From assembly GCA_002343715.1 (NCBI GenBank), contig DDSA01000178.1, positions 1,162 to 16,112 on the forward strand: 14,951 nucleotides of DNA, written 5' to 3'. Shown here piece after piece: positions 7,449 through 14,158 of this stretch. The notes beneath the pieces were generated by a model, which was not told the origin of the DNA, ran no database searches, and saw only the letters and a list, made by a program, of their open reading frames with translations. Positions within the stretch are counted from its first letter, which is position 1. Each line of letters begins with the position of its first letter. The translations under genes and the position numbers were made by a program. The stretch comes from Phycisphaerales bacterium UBA2402 (GTDB taxonomy: Bacteria > Planctomycetota > Phycisphaerae > Phycisphaerales > UBA1924).

Positions 7449-8126
7449 GTGCTCACGACGCTTTTCATCGCCTTCGCTCTTGCAGCGCTGATCGCCGCCG
7501 CTCCTCACTGCGTCGAGCACCGCACCATCGACGCCCGCCGGCGCGAACGCTGCCCCGAGTGCGGGTACAACTTCCGCGGCCTCGATGAGATCGGAAGATG
7601 CCCCGAATGCCAATACCAGTATTCGCTCCTGCCCGCGTACCGCCGGGTTCTGTGCCTCTGCCCGGAGCGAGCAAGGTTCATCGCCTTCTCGCTCGCCACG
7701 GCCTTCGCCGCGACATGGGTCAGCGGCGGCCTGATCACCTCCGCGCACGGGAGGGCCATCGCACAGAAGGCGAATCTCACCTTCGCCCGCGGCTGCGACC
7801 TGGCCGGGGCGGATCTTCCGCTTTTCGGCGGGCTGGTGCTCGGACCGGCCGTGATGGGGCTTCATTTCCTGCTCATGCTCCTGTTGTGGAAATGGCCCAT
7901 GCGACGGATCGAGGCCTGCCAGCGCGGCTCGTTGACCGCCGCGGCCATCGTGACCCTGTTCGTCTGCGGCTCCATTTTCTTTGACACGCGAACGTTGTGG
8001 GGGCAGAGCGATTTCGATCGAGTCTCAACTCTCGCCGTGATCCTTATCCCAGTTGGGGCGGGGCTGGGCTGGGCAGCAGATTGCTGGATCAGGGTTCGCC
8101 GAACCGGATGGGGCGTGGAGGCCTGA
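7449..8126 (+). CDS. Zinc-ribbon integral membrane protein, function unknown
   Basis: The 225-residue product starts with GTG and has no clear ribosome-binding site, 36 bases after the oxygenase gene. It has a first hydrophobic segment (residues 3-19), then a zinc-ribbon-like knuckle pair, CPECGYNFRGL (Cys35, Cys38) and GRCPEC (Cys51, Cys54), then further membrane segments at about 77-95, 125-147, 161-178 and 194-210. From memory, short CPxCGYxxRGL...GRCPEC ribbons next to membrane segments recur in many planctomycete hypothetical proteins, but no function is attached to them. The gene is last in a same-strand series (amylase, oxygenase, this gene) closed by a strong terminator, which suggests co-transcription. 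Nothing links it functionally to its neighbours. Confidence 0.8.
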   Translation: MLTTLFIAFALAALIAAAPHCVEHRTIDARRRERCPECGYNFRGLDEIGRCPECQYQYSLLPAYRRVLCLCPERARFIAFSLATAFAATWVSGGLITSAHGRAIAQKANLTFARGCDLAGADLPLFGGLVLGPAVMGLHFLLMLLLWKWPMRRIEACQRGSLTAAAIVTLFVCGSIFFDTRTLWGQSDFDRVSTLAVILIPVGAGLGWAADCWIRVRRTGWGVEA

Positions 8127-8162
8127 GCCGGTTCGCTCTGATCGCGTAACCCTCTTTTCACC

Positions 8163-8195
8163 AACGATTCTCGAAGGCCGAGCATCGTTTTTTTT
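8163..8195 (+). terminator. Strong Rho-independent terminator
   Basis: AACGAT (8163-8168) pairs with ATCGTT (8184-8189) and CTCG (8170-8173) pairs with CGAG (8179-8182), with a T/C mismatch between the two stems and an AAGGC loop. A run of six T follows (8190-8195). It lies 36 bases past the zinc-ribbon gene's stop and separates it from the PilT-like gene. Confidence 0.85.
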
Positions 8196-8391
8196 CAACC
8201 GGAACCTCACGCTCACAGCGAGCGAATGAAGGAGGCACGCGGTGCTGGCAGACCGCTGCATCCGGCCATGCCGGTTTGTTTCTGTTCGGATATCGCGGCT
8301 ACCAAGTCGCGTACGCCGGGGTGGTGGTGTCGGTTGGCGAAGGTCAACGAACGGGCGAAAGTGGGTCGAGATCGCGCTCCGCCTGTCGGAT

Positions 8392-8396
8392 GGAGG
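8392..8396 (+). promoter_or_regulatory. Ribosome-binding site supporting a TTG start at 8402
   Basis: GGAGG with a five-base spacer precedes TTG at 8402, in the PilT-like frame. The in-frame ATG at 8390 overlaps this site and so cannot use it. The next in-frame ATG is at 8480, with a weaker AGGG upstream. Confidence 0.5.
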
Positions 8397-8401
8397 TACG
8401 C

Positions 8402-9637
8402 TTGTCACTGGAAACGTCTGTACTCGATCACAACGCCGCGGCGGGCGGGAGCGCCGGCGCGGGCAAAGGGCAGGGCCGTATGAGCGTCGACAGCGAACCG
8501 CAATCCAGCGCCAAAGACATCGGTCACATCAGCATGGGCCGCAAGAAGAAGTCCGACCCGCACGCGACGAGGTGGGGCAAGTTTCTTCAGGCGGCGATCA
8601 AACTGAACTCATCGGACCTCATCATGAAGTCCGACCAGGTGCCGAAGTTGCGCCTGCGGGGCAGCCTCAAGCCCCTCGACTGCGAGGCGGTGAGCACGGA
8701 GGAGTTCTGGGGGATCGCACAGAACATCCTCTCTGAGGAGCAGGTGGAGGACCTGCACAAGTTCGGCAGCGTCGACTTCGCCTACGACTACGACGACAAC
8801 AACCGTTTCCGCGTCAACCTCTTCCAGGCCCGCGGCAAACTCTCCGTGGCGGCCCGGCTCATCACGAGCAATATCCGCAGGTTCGAGGACCTGTACCTGC
8901 CCCCGATCATGTCCGAGATCGCCATGCAGCCGCAGGGCATCGTGCTGCTCTGCGGCGTGACGGGATCGGGCAAGTCCACCACCATCGCCGCGATGCTCGA
9001 CTACGTGAACGAGCGCAAGCCCGTCCACATCGTCACGATCGAGGACCCGATCGAGTACATCTTCCAGGACAAGAAAGCGACGATCAACCAGCGCGAGATC
9101 GGCATCGACTGCCTCGACTTCAAGATCGCCCTCCGCGCCCTGGTGCGAGAGAACCCCGATGTCGTGCTCGTCGGCGAGATGCGCGACAACGAAACCTTCG
9201 AGGCCGCCCTCCACGCCGCCGAGACCGGCCACCTCGTCTACGGCACCATCCACGCCAGCAGCACCACCCAGTGCTTCTCGCGCATCTACGGCCTCTTCGA
9301 GCAGGAGGAAGTCGAGCAGGTCCGCAAGATCCTGGGCTACCAGATGCGGGCCTTTGTCTATCAGAAACTCCTCCCGACGCTGCACCCCAACATCCCCCGT
9401 ATCCCCGGCCTCGAAATTCTCATCAACAACAGCGTTGTGCGGAAGTACATCCTCGAGGCCCGCGAGGGTGAGTTGCGCGAGTACCTCAAGAGCATCGAGG
9501 CCCGCCAGACGGGCATGGTCGATTTCAACGAGAGCCTCGTCAAACTCGTCGAGGAGGAATACGTCAAGTTGAGCGTGGCCGAGGAAGCCAGCCCCAACAT
9601 CGACGAGTTCCGCATGCGCCTCAAGAAACTCGGGTAA
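8402..9637 (+). CDS. PilT-like type IV pilus retraction ATPase
   Basis: PilT-family proteins are cytoplasmic hexameric ATPases that power retraction of type IV pili. From TTG 8402 the product is 411 residues, against about 340-380 for typical PilT; from ATG 8480 it is 385. The PilT N-terminal fold is visible (FLQAAIKLNSSDLIMKSDQV, then DFAYDYDDNNRFRVNLFQ). ATPase motifs counted from 8402 are Walker A GVTGSGKST (185-193), Asp box TIEDPIEY (212-219), Walker B ENPDVVLVGEMRD (250-262) with Glu259, and His box TGHLVYGTIHA (275-285). All are intact. The C-terminal region (RKYILEAREGELREYLKS, EARQTGMVDFNESLVKLVEE) resembles the PilT C-terminal domain, though the canonical AIRNLIRE motif is not clearly preserved. 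The extra N-terminal 25-50 residues are low-complexity and polar. No pilin or platform-protein gene lies nearby; the next gene is a degenerate PilB/GspE homologue. A GspE-type or PilU-type assignment is less likely. Confidence 0.92.
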   Translation: MSLETSVLDHNAAAGGSAGAGKGQGRMSVDSEPQSSAKDIGHISMGRKKKSDPHATRWGKFLQAAIKLNSSDLIMKSDQVPKLRLRGSLKPLDCEAVSTEEFWGIAQNILSEEQVEDLHKFGSVDFAYDYDDNNRFRVNLFQARGKLSVAARLITSNIRRFEDLYLPPIMSEIAMQPQGIVLLCGVTGSGKSTTIAAMLDYVNERKPVHIVTIEDPIEYIFQDKKATINQREIGIDCLDFKIALRALVRENPDVVLVGEMRDNETFEAALHAAETGHLVYGTIHASSTTQCFSRIYGLFEQEEVEQVRKILGYQMRAFVYQKLLPTLHPNIPRIPGLEILINNSVVRKYILEAREGELREYLKSIEARQTGMVDFNESLVKLVEEEYVKLSVAEEASPNIDEFRMRLKKLG

Positions 9638-10272
9638 ACCGACCACCAATCCACGGCTCGCATCGCACGAGCACGATCCGATGGATCAGGCTTGGGAATT
9701 CCCACCCGTCCGTGCCACCCGAAGGTGTCTGGTTCGCCGTGGAGGCATCACCGACGCGGTTGGCGATCATCGGCGTGCTCGTGACGCCTTGCTCAATGCT
9801 CAACTCGATCTCGGGATTCGGATCCGCCTCCGTCGTGCCGCTCGTGCTCATCTTCCGCGCCGGGGGGAGAGAGAAACCGTACCCGTTGGGGCCATCGTGC
9901 ATCTCACCGACCATGTGTGCCGTGAAGGCTGATTCTCGATGGTGCGTCCAGGAACGCCGTGGGGTTGACAACGGCATGTGCCGCCCGATGAACGTGCGAT
10001 GTTGTGCGACGAGAGAGAAGCCAAAGTCATCTGAATCGTTGACCGCAACCGAGGGCCTCTCTCGCCCGTACCAATCCATACCCGAACGCCCATCGTCCTC
10101 GGTGGCACCACTCGGGTATTTTTGGAGTTTTCCCCGGCGCTCGCGCCTTCGGGGGCTTCTATCCTTGCCCCCGCCCTCTCACGCGGCTCGGTTCCCGCCC
10201 GTGAAGCGCGACGTCTTTGATTCGTTCCCTGTTCTCGCTTCCGCCGACCATCCCCGCTCGATCCCACCACAC
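9638..10272. other. 635-base stretch with no gene I can assign
   Basis: The region lies between the PilT-like and pseudo-PilB genes. I find no tRNA T-arm or tmRNA signature. Two long open frames occupy it. One is a plus-strand frame continuous with the pseudo-PilB gene from 9712; the other is a minus-strand frame, 10079-9621 (152 codons), that runs 17 bases into the 3' end of the PilT-like gene. The two share wobble positions, so G/C-ending codons near 9720-9900 do not tell them apart. The minus-strand product (for example HMVGEMHDGPNGYGFSLPPA, NPEIELSIEQGVTSTPMIAN) has a less Arg-rich, more protein-like composition than a usual shadow frame, but no ribosome-binding site or family I recognise. 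A GC hairpin at 10132-10155 (CCCC, GGCG, CTCG loop, CGCC, GGGG) lies in the probable leader of the next gene and has no T run. Confidence 0.5.
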
Positions 10273-12036
10273 ATGGCATCCGAAGCACTCGCGTTCACGC
10301 CGTCCGCACTCCCCGGGCTACTCACGCTCGCGGAGGGGTACTTCCTCGTGTCGATCTGGAAGCCGCTGCTGCTTCTGCTGCCCTTCGTCCCGTGGGCGAT
10401 AGTCGTCTCGCGGATCCTTGACAAGCACGCGGCCCGCTTTTTCCTCGCGAGAGAGGCCTGGAACACGGCCCACCTAGCCGTCGGTCTGCTCGCACTTATC
10501 GTGGCGATCTCCATCCCCGTCAAGGAAGAGTGGTCGTTCTGGCTCGGCTGGGGCCTGATGATCCTGATCCTTGTGGCGGATGTCGTGGTCTTCGCGCTCG
10601 TCACGAACAGGGATGAGCGGGTGCCGCAGGAACACCAACTCACATTCGACTTGTCGAAGTGGACTGCCGCCCGCGAGGCCAAAGCCGCCGCGAAGAAGCA
10701 GGGCAAGGTCGAACTGCTCATCAAGTCTCCGGACAAGAGCGTCCTGGCTCCGCCCAACGCCGAGACCCCCGATTTTGAGGTCCGGGTCGCCGCCGAGAAC
10801 CTGATGATCAAGACCTTCGACAGCCGCTCGACGGAAATGGTCCTTGCACCGACAGGACGCGACAACACCTACGGCGTCTCGCAACTCGTGGACGGTGTCC
10901 GGCAGCCGGGTGAAACCATGCCCGCCGCGGAAGCCGCCAAACTCATGAACTTCTGGAAAGCCGCGGCGAAACTCGACGTGGCCGAGCAGCGCAAGCGTCA
11001 ATCCGCCGAGGTGGGCATCGAGCGGGGCGAGACTCGCAAAAAGGTCCGCGTCACGACGATCGGATCACCGACCGGCCCGAGGATGATGTTCCTCGTCGAC
11101 CCCGAGGCCCAGGTCCGCCGGAAGAAGGACCACCTCGGCCTGCTCGAACCACAGGTCAAGGAACTCGACGCGATAGTGGCCGATGGCACAGGCCTGGTCC
11201 TCCTCGCCGGCGGGCCCGACAGCGGGCGCACAACCACGCTGTACAGCATCGTGAAGATGCACGACGCTTATACCAAGAACGTTCAGACCATCGAGATCGA
11301 CGTGCAGGACTCGATCGAGGGTGCCCGCCAGAACAAATGGGACCCGCAGTCCGAAGGTCCGGAGTTTTCCACGCTGGTCCGCTCCATCATCCGGCGCGAT
11401 CCGGACGTGGTCGGCGTCGCGGAAGTGCCCGATGCCGCCACCGCCAAGGAACTCGCCAAGGCCGAGGCGGACCGCACCCGGGTCTACGCCTCGGTCAAGG
11501 CAGACAGCGCCCTGTTGGCGATCCAGACTTGGCTCAAGGCCGTCGGCGATGTCGAGCAGGCCGCCAAACCGCTCCACGGCGTGGTTGCGCAGAAACTCCT
11601 GCGAAAACTCTGCGTCAACTGCCGCGTCGCCTACCAGCCCAGCCCGGACATGGTCAAGAAGATGGGGCTGCCGCCGGACAAGATCAAGCAGCTGTTCAAG
11701 AAGGGCGGACAGGTCCTCATCAAGAACAAACCCGAGATCTGCCCCGTCTGCGGTGGCGGCGGGTACATCGGCCAGGAGGGCATATTCGAGATTTTCACCC
11801 TCGGCGATGCCGAGCGGGCGCTCATCAAGGCCGGGGACTGGACAGCCCTCCGCGGCGAGTTCCGCAAGAAGGGCCTGCCCACCATCCAGCAGGCCGCGCT
11901 CCGCAAGGCCATCGACGGCATCACCAGCATCGAAGAGGTCATGCGCATCACCGCCGACCCCTCCAAGGGGCCGGAGAGCAAGGCCGAGCCGGCGACGAAA
12001 GCGGGCGAGGCCAAGCCCGCCGCGGCCAAAGGCTGA
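10273..12036 (+). CDS. Membrane-anchored degenerate PilB/GspE-family ATPase (probable pseudo-ATPase)
   Basis: From ATG 10273 the product is 587 residues; the frame stays open upstream, but that sequence is not protein-like and no ribosome-binding site is seen. Residues 1-115 carry about three membrane segments (around 23-46, 66-82 and 88-111), which ordinary PilB/GspE proteins lack. A charged linker (TAAREAKAAAKKQGKVE) leads into a PilB N2-like region and the motor domain. The alignable order is kept but the motifs are altered. Walker A reads GGPDSGRTTT (313-322), with Arg319 replacing lysine. The Asp box reads TIEIDVQDSIEG rather than TIEDPVE. Walker B reads RRDPDVVGVAEVPD and keeps Glu384. 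The His box reads DRTRVYASVKAD, with no histidine. The GspE/PilB tetracysteine site is intact: CVNC (447-450) and CPVC (490-493), followed by GYIGQEGIFEIF. The C-terminus is an Ala/Lys-rich tail. It may be a structural or regulatory partner of an active hexamer, possibly the upstream PilT-like protein; that pairing is inferred from position only. Confidence 0.85.
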   Translation: MASEALAFTPSALPGLLTLAEGYFLVSIWKPLLLLLPFVPWAIVVSRILDKHAARFFLAREAWNTAHLAVGLLALIVAISIPVKEEWSFWLGWGLMILILVADVVVFALVTNRDERVPQEHQLTFDLSKWTAAREAKAAAKKQGKVELLIKSPDKSVLAPPNAETPDFEVRVAAENLMIKTFDSRSTEMVLAPTGRDNTYGVSQLVDGVRQPGETMPAAEAAKLMNFWKAAAKLDVAEQRKRQSAEVGIERGETRKKVRVTTIGSPTGPRMMFLVDPEAQVRRKKDHLGLLEPQVKELDAIVADGTGLVLLAGGPDSGRTTTLYSIVKMHDAYTKNVQTIEIDVQDSIEGARQNKWDPQSEGPEFSTLVRSIIRRDPDVVGVAEVPDAATAKELAKAEADRTRVYASVKADSALLAIQTWLKAVGDVEQAAKPLHGVVAQKLLRKLCVNCRVAYQPSPDMVKKMGLPPDKIKQLFKKGGQVLIKNKPEICPVCGGGGYIGQEGIFEIFTLGDAERALIKAGDWTALRGEFRKKGLPTIQQAALRKAIDGITSIEEVMRITADPSKGPESKAEPATKAGEAKPAAAKG

Positions 12037-12053
12037 TGCTGGTTGGGTGCCGA

Positions 12054-12073
12054 TCCGGTTTTCTCGAACCGGA
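12054..12073 (+). other. Hairpin just after the pseudo-PilB gene
   Basis: TCCGGTT (12054-12060) and AACCGGA (12067-12073) form a perfect seven-base-pair stem with a TTCTCG loop, 18 bases past the stop codon. No T run follows, so it is not a standard intrinsic terminator. It may stabilise the mRNA 3' end or mark a processing point. Confidence 0.4.
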
Positions 12074-12120
12074 CGGGGAGTTCGGCGGTATCACCAGCGG
12101 GGTGAACCGCGGAGAAGTCG

Positions 12121-12168
12121 GGCGACGCTTCTTCGATCAGCAATCGTCGCCTGTCGTTGATCGTTTTT
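12121..12168 (+). promoter_or_regulatory. Attenuator-like pair of mutually exclusive hairpins
   Basis: Stem A pairs GGCGACG (12121-12127) with CGTCGCC (12145-12151). Stem B pairs CGATCAGC (12134-12141) with GTTGATCG (12156-12163), eight base pairs including one G-U, and is followed at once by TTTTT (12164-12168), as in a terminator. The left arm of B lies inside the loop of A, and its right arm lies beyond A, so the two cannot form together except as a pseudoknot. The structure ends 25 bases before the ATG of the CvpA-like gene. No leader peptide or known riboswitch motif was recognised. Confidence 0.3.
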
Positions 12169-12193
12169 CGTTTCTCGCCTCGGGACAATTCCC

Positions 12194-14062
12194 ATGATGA
12201 TGACCGGCATCGCGGTATTGATCGTCCTCGCCCTCGGCTATGTCTGGCTGACGCGGGGCTTCTTTTCCGCTCTCATTCACCTGATCTGCACGCTCATCGC
12301 CGGGGCCATCGCCTTCGGCGTGTGGGAGCCGCTCTCCCTGGCCATCCTGAACGCCGCCAGCCCCGGCGGGTTCACCTCCTTCCTGGGCGGCACGGCCTGG
12401 GCGATGGGCCTGGCGCTCCCCTTCGCCGCCAGTCTGGCCCTGCTGCGTGTGGGCGTGGACAAGATGCTGCCCGCCAACGTCAACCCCGGCACCTTGACCG
12501 ATTACATCGGCGGCGGGCTGTGCGGCGCGGCCTCGGGCGTCATCACCGCGGGCATCCTGGTCATCAGCCTTGGCTTCCTCCGGCTCGAGAGCGGGTTCAT
12601 GGGCGCGACCCATGTCGTCTACGACAACAACGGCAACATCGTCCGCGAGAACGCGATCCTTGTGCCGCTGGACAAGATCACCGCCGGGTTCTACGGCCGC
12701 CTCAGCGAAGCCGCTTTCAGGAGCGGTGAACCCCTCGCCAAGTGGCACCCCAACCTCCAGGACGAGGGGGCAGCGCTGCGTCTGAGTTTCGGCGAGGGCA
12801 GGGCACGCAACACCACCAAGCCTGAGGATTTCGAGATCGTCGAGCGTTTCACCGTCGGCGGCGGTCAGACACCCTTCGAGTCGCTGCTGCGGGATAGCCA
12901 AAGCCCCGGCATCCAGAGCGTTGTGGACCCCGATGGCAAACCCTGGCCATCCACCACCCGCATCGAAGGTGTGGTGGTCAACTTCAAGGCCGGCGCGAAG
13001 GAGAAGGAAGGCAAGTTCGCCATCGGCGCCTCTCAGATCCGCCTCCTGCTCGAAGACGGCAACGGCCAGCGCATGGAGGTCTACCCGCTGGCGGTGTGGT
13101 CCCAGGCCCAGAGTGATGGTCAGGGATGGGGGCGCTGGCGCTTCGACGCCCGCGACACGTACATCGCCACCGTCGGAGCCGGCGCCGCCGCGAAGTTCGC
13201 TTTCGAGTTCCCCGCTCCCAACGGATACAACCCGATCGCCGTGTACGTGAAGGGCACCCGCGTCCGCCTCGATCAGGGCTCCCTCGCCACGCCCAAGCAG
13301 CAACTCGCCAACGCCGCCACACGCCAGCGTTACATCGAGGGTGTCAGCGGCTCGAAGACGGCCATGGCCGTCGCCGCCGATCCGACCGGCGCGGGCGCCG
13401 GTCCCATCTCCGATGAACAGCGCATGCCCACCGACGGGCTTGACCTCAAGGGCGTGGTCAAACTCGGCAGCGGCCAGCCGCTCTCCCCCGGTGCGAACAT
13501 CCAACCCCCCGACGGCATCACGGTCAATAACAGCATCGGTTTCACCATCCAGAAGGGCACCCACGACCCTCTCGTCATTGATGATGAGGGCCGGACCATC
13601 TTCCTCATCGAGGGCACCAAGGACTTTGAGGCCGATTACAAATCCAAGACCGTCGGACTGGAAAACTCGCTTCGCATCGAGCGGCTCGCCGTCTCGACCG
13701 ACGTCGTGATCTTCAAGGTCGATGTCAGTTCCACCAGCCGCCTGAGCCTGCTCTCACCCGCCGCGGCGAACGTCGACCGCAGCAAGCCCCCGCTCCTCTT
13801 CGACACCTCCGGCAACACCTACACCCCCGTGGGCTACATCTACGAGGACAGCATCAAGATCACCGTCCGCTACACACCGGGGCAGCCCATCCAATCGATG
13901 AACGATCTGCCGAGTTTGTCGCGCAGCCGCCCGGAGCAGAAACTCACCCTGATCTTCCAGGTCAGCCTGGGCGTGAACATCCAGGCGTTCGGGGTGGGGA
14001 ACAAGATCCTCGTCGAGTTCGATCCTCCGTTGCCCTGCCGGACCCCGCAGAACCGGGGTTGA
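12194..14062 (+). CDS. CvpA-like membrane protein with large C-terminal beta-rich region
   Basis: The 622-residue product starts at the first of three consecutive ATGs; no strong ribosome-binding site is visible. Residues 1-130 carry four hydrophobic segments (about 4-20, 23-43, 65-87, 104-128) with a TRGFFSALIHLICTLIAGAIAF stretch resembling the RRGF...L pattern of CvpA (colicin V production) proteins. CvpA itself is only about 160 residues. The remaining 490 residues are largely soluble and look like two beta-rich units. One lies around 255-360 (TRIEGVVVNFKAG, IGASQIRLLLEDGNGQRMEV, KFAFEFPAPNGYNPIAVYVK). The other lies around 445-610 (IERLAVSTDVVIFKVDVSS, LLFDTSGNTYTPVGYIYED, KLTLIFQVSLGVNIQAFGVG), which reads like a DUF4352-type strand order. 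An Ala/Gly/Pro-rich linker joins them. I cannot assign a function or say which side of the membrane the C-terminal region faces. The gene follows the pseudo-ATPase on the same strand and may share its transcript, subject to the hairpins in between. Confidence 0.8.
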   Translation: MMMTGIAVLIVLALGYVWLTRGFFSALIHLICTLIAGAIAFGVWEPLSLAILNAASPGGFTSFLGGTAWAMGLALPFAASLALLRVGVDKMLPANVNPGTLTDYIGGGLCGAASGVITAGILVISLGFLRLESGFMGATHVVYDNNGNIVRENAILVPLDKITAGFYGRLSEAAFRSGEPLAKWHPNLQDEGAALRLSFGEGRARNTTKPEDFEIVERFTVGGGQTPFESLLRDSQSPGIQSVVDPDGKPWPSTTRIEGVVVNFKAGAKEKEGKFAIGASQIRLLLEDGNGQRMEVYPLAVWSQAQSDGQGWGRWRFDARDTYIATVGAGAAAKFAFEFPAPNGYNPIAVYVKGTRVRLDQGSLATPKQQLANAATRQRYIEGVSGSKTAMAVAADPTGAGAGPISDEQRMPTDGLDLKGVVKLGSGQPLSPGANIQPPDGITVNNSIGFTIQKGTHDPLVIDDEGRTIFLIEGTKDFEADYKSKTVGLENSLRIERLAVSTDVVIFKVDVSSTSRLSLLSPAAANVDRSKPPLLFDTSGNTYTPVGYIYEDSIKITVRYTPGQPIQSMNDLPSLSRSRPEQKLTLIFQVSLGVNIQAFGVGNKILVEFDPPLPCRTPQNRG

Positions 14063-14092
14063 TTGAGCGGTACAACATCCGTGCCCGTCACT

Positions 14093-14118
14093 CGAACCCC
14101 GTATAACTACGGGGTTTG
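14093..14118 (+). terminator. Intrinsic-terminator-like hairpin after the CvpA-like gene
   Basis: AACCCCGTA (14095-14103) and TACGGGGTT (14108-14116) form a perfect nine-base-pair stem with a TAAC loop, extendable by a G-U and a C-G pair to 14093 and 14118. It lies 32 bases past the stop codon. The T run is minimal (TTT, partly inside the stem), so termination may be weak. A smaller hairpin (CCCCG/CGGGG, 14043-14058) overlaps the gene's last codons. Confidence 0.55.
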
Positions 14119-14158
14119 GCGGCGATCGTGCCGCATGGGATTCGAGTAGACTTGCGGG

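Noticed and set aside
8229..8736. A perfect AAGGAGG (8229-8235) six bases before GTG 8242, opening a 164-codon frame.
   Set aside because: The frame differs from the PilT-like frame, its first part is Arg-rich without recognisable features, and it ends inside the PilT-like gene. A short leader peptide remains possible but nothing supports it.
8609..9649. A 346-codon minus-strand open frame opposite the PilT-like gene.
   Set aside because: The composition is almost entirely Leu, Val, Asp, Glu, Gly, Ala and His without motifs, mirroring the PilT codons; the plus strand carries intact Walker boxes.
9712..10272. A 187-residue N-terminal extension of the pseudo-PilB protein through the upstream open frame.
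   Set aside because: The extension has no domain, contains many Cys, Arg, Ser and Pro residues in no pattern, and lacks a ribosome-binding site. The protein from ATG 10273 already begins just before its first membrane segment.
12137..13564. A 475-codon minus-strand open frame opposite the CvpA-like gene.
   Set aside because: It is Gly/Asp/Glu/Ala-rich without domains, and antisense to a protein with clear membrane segments and beta-rich regions.
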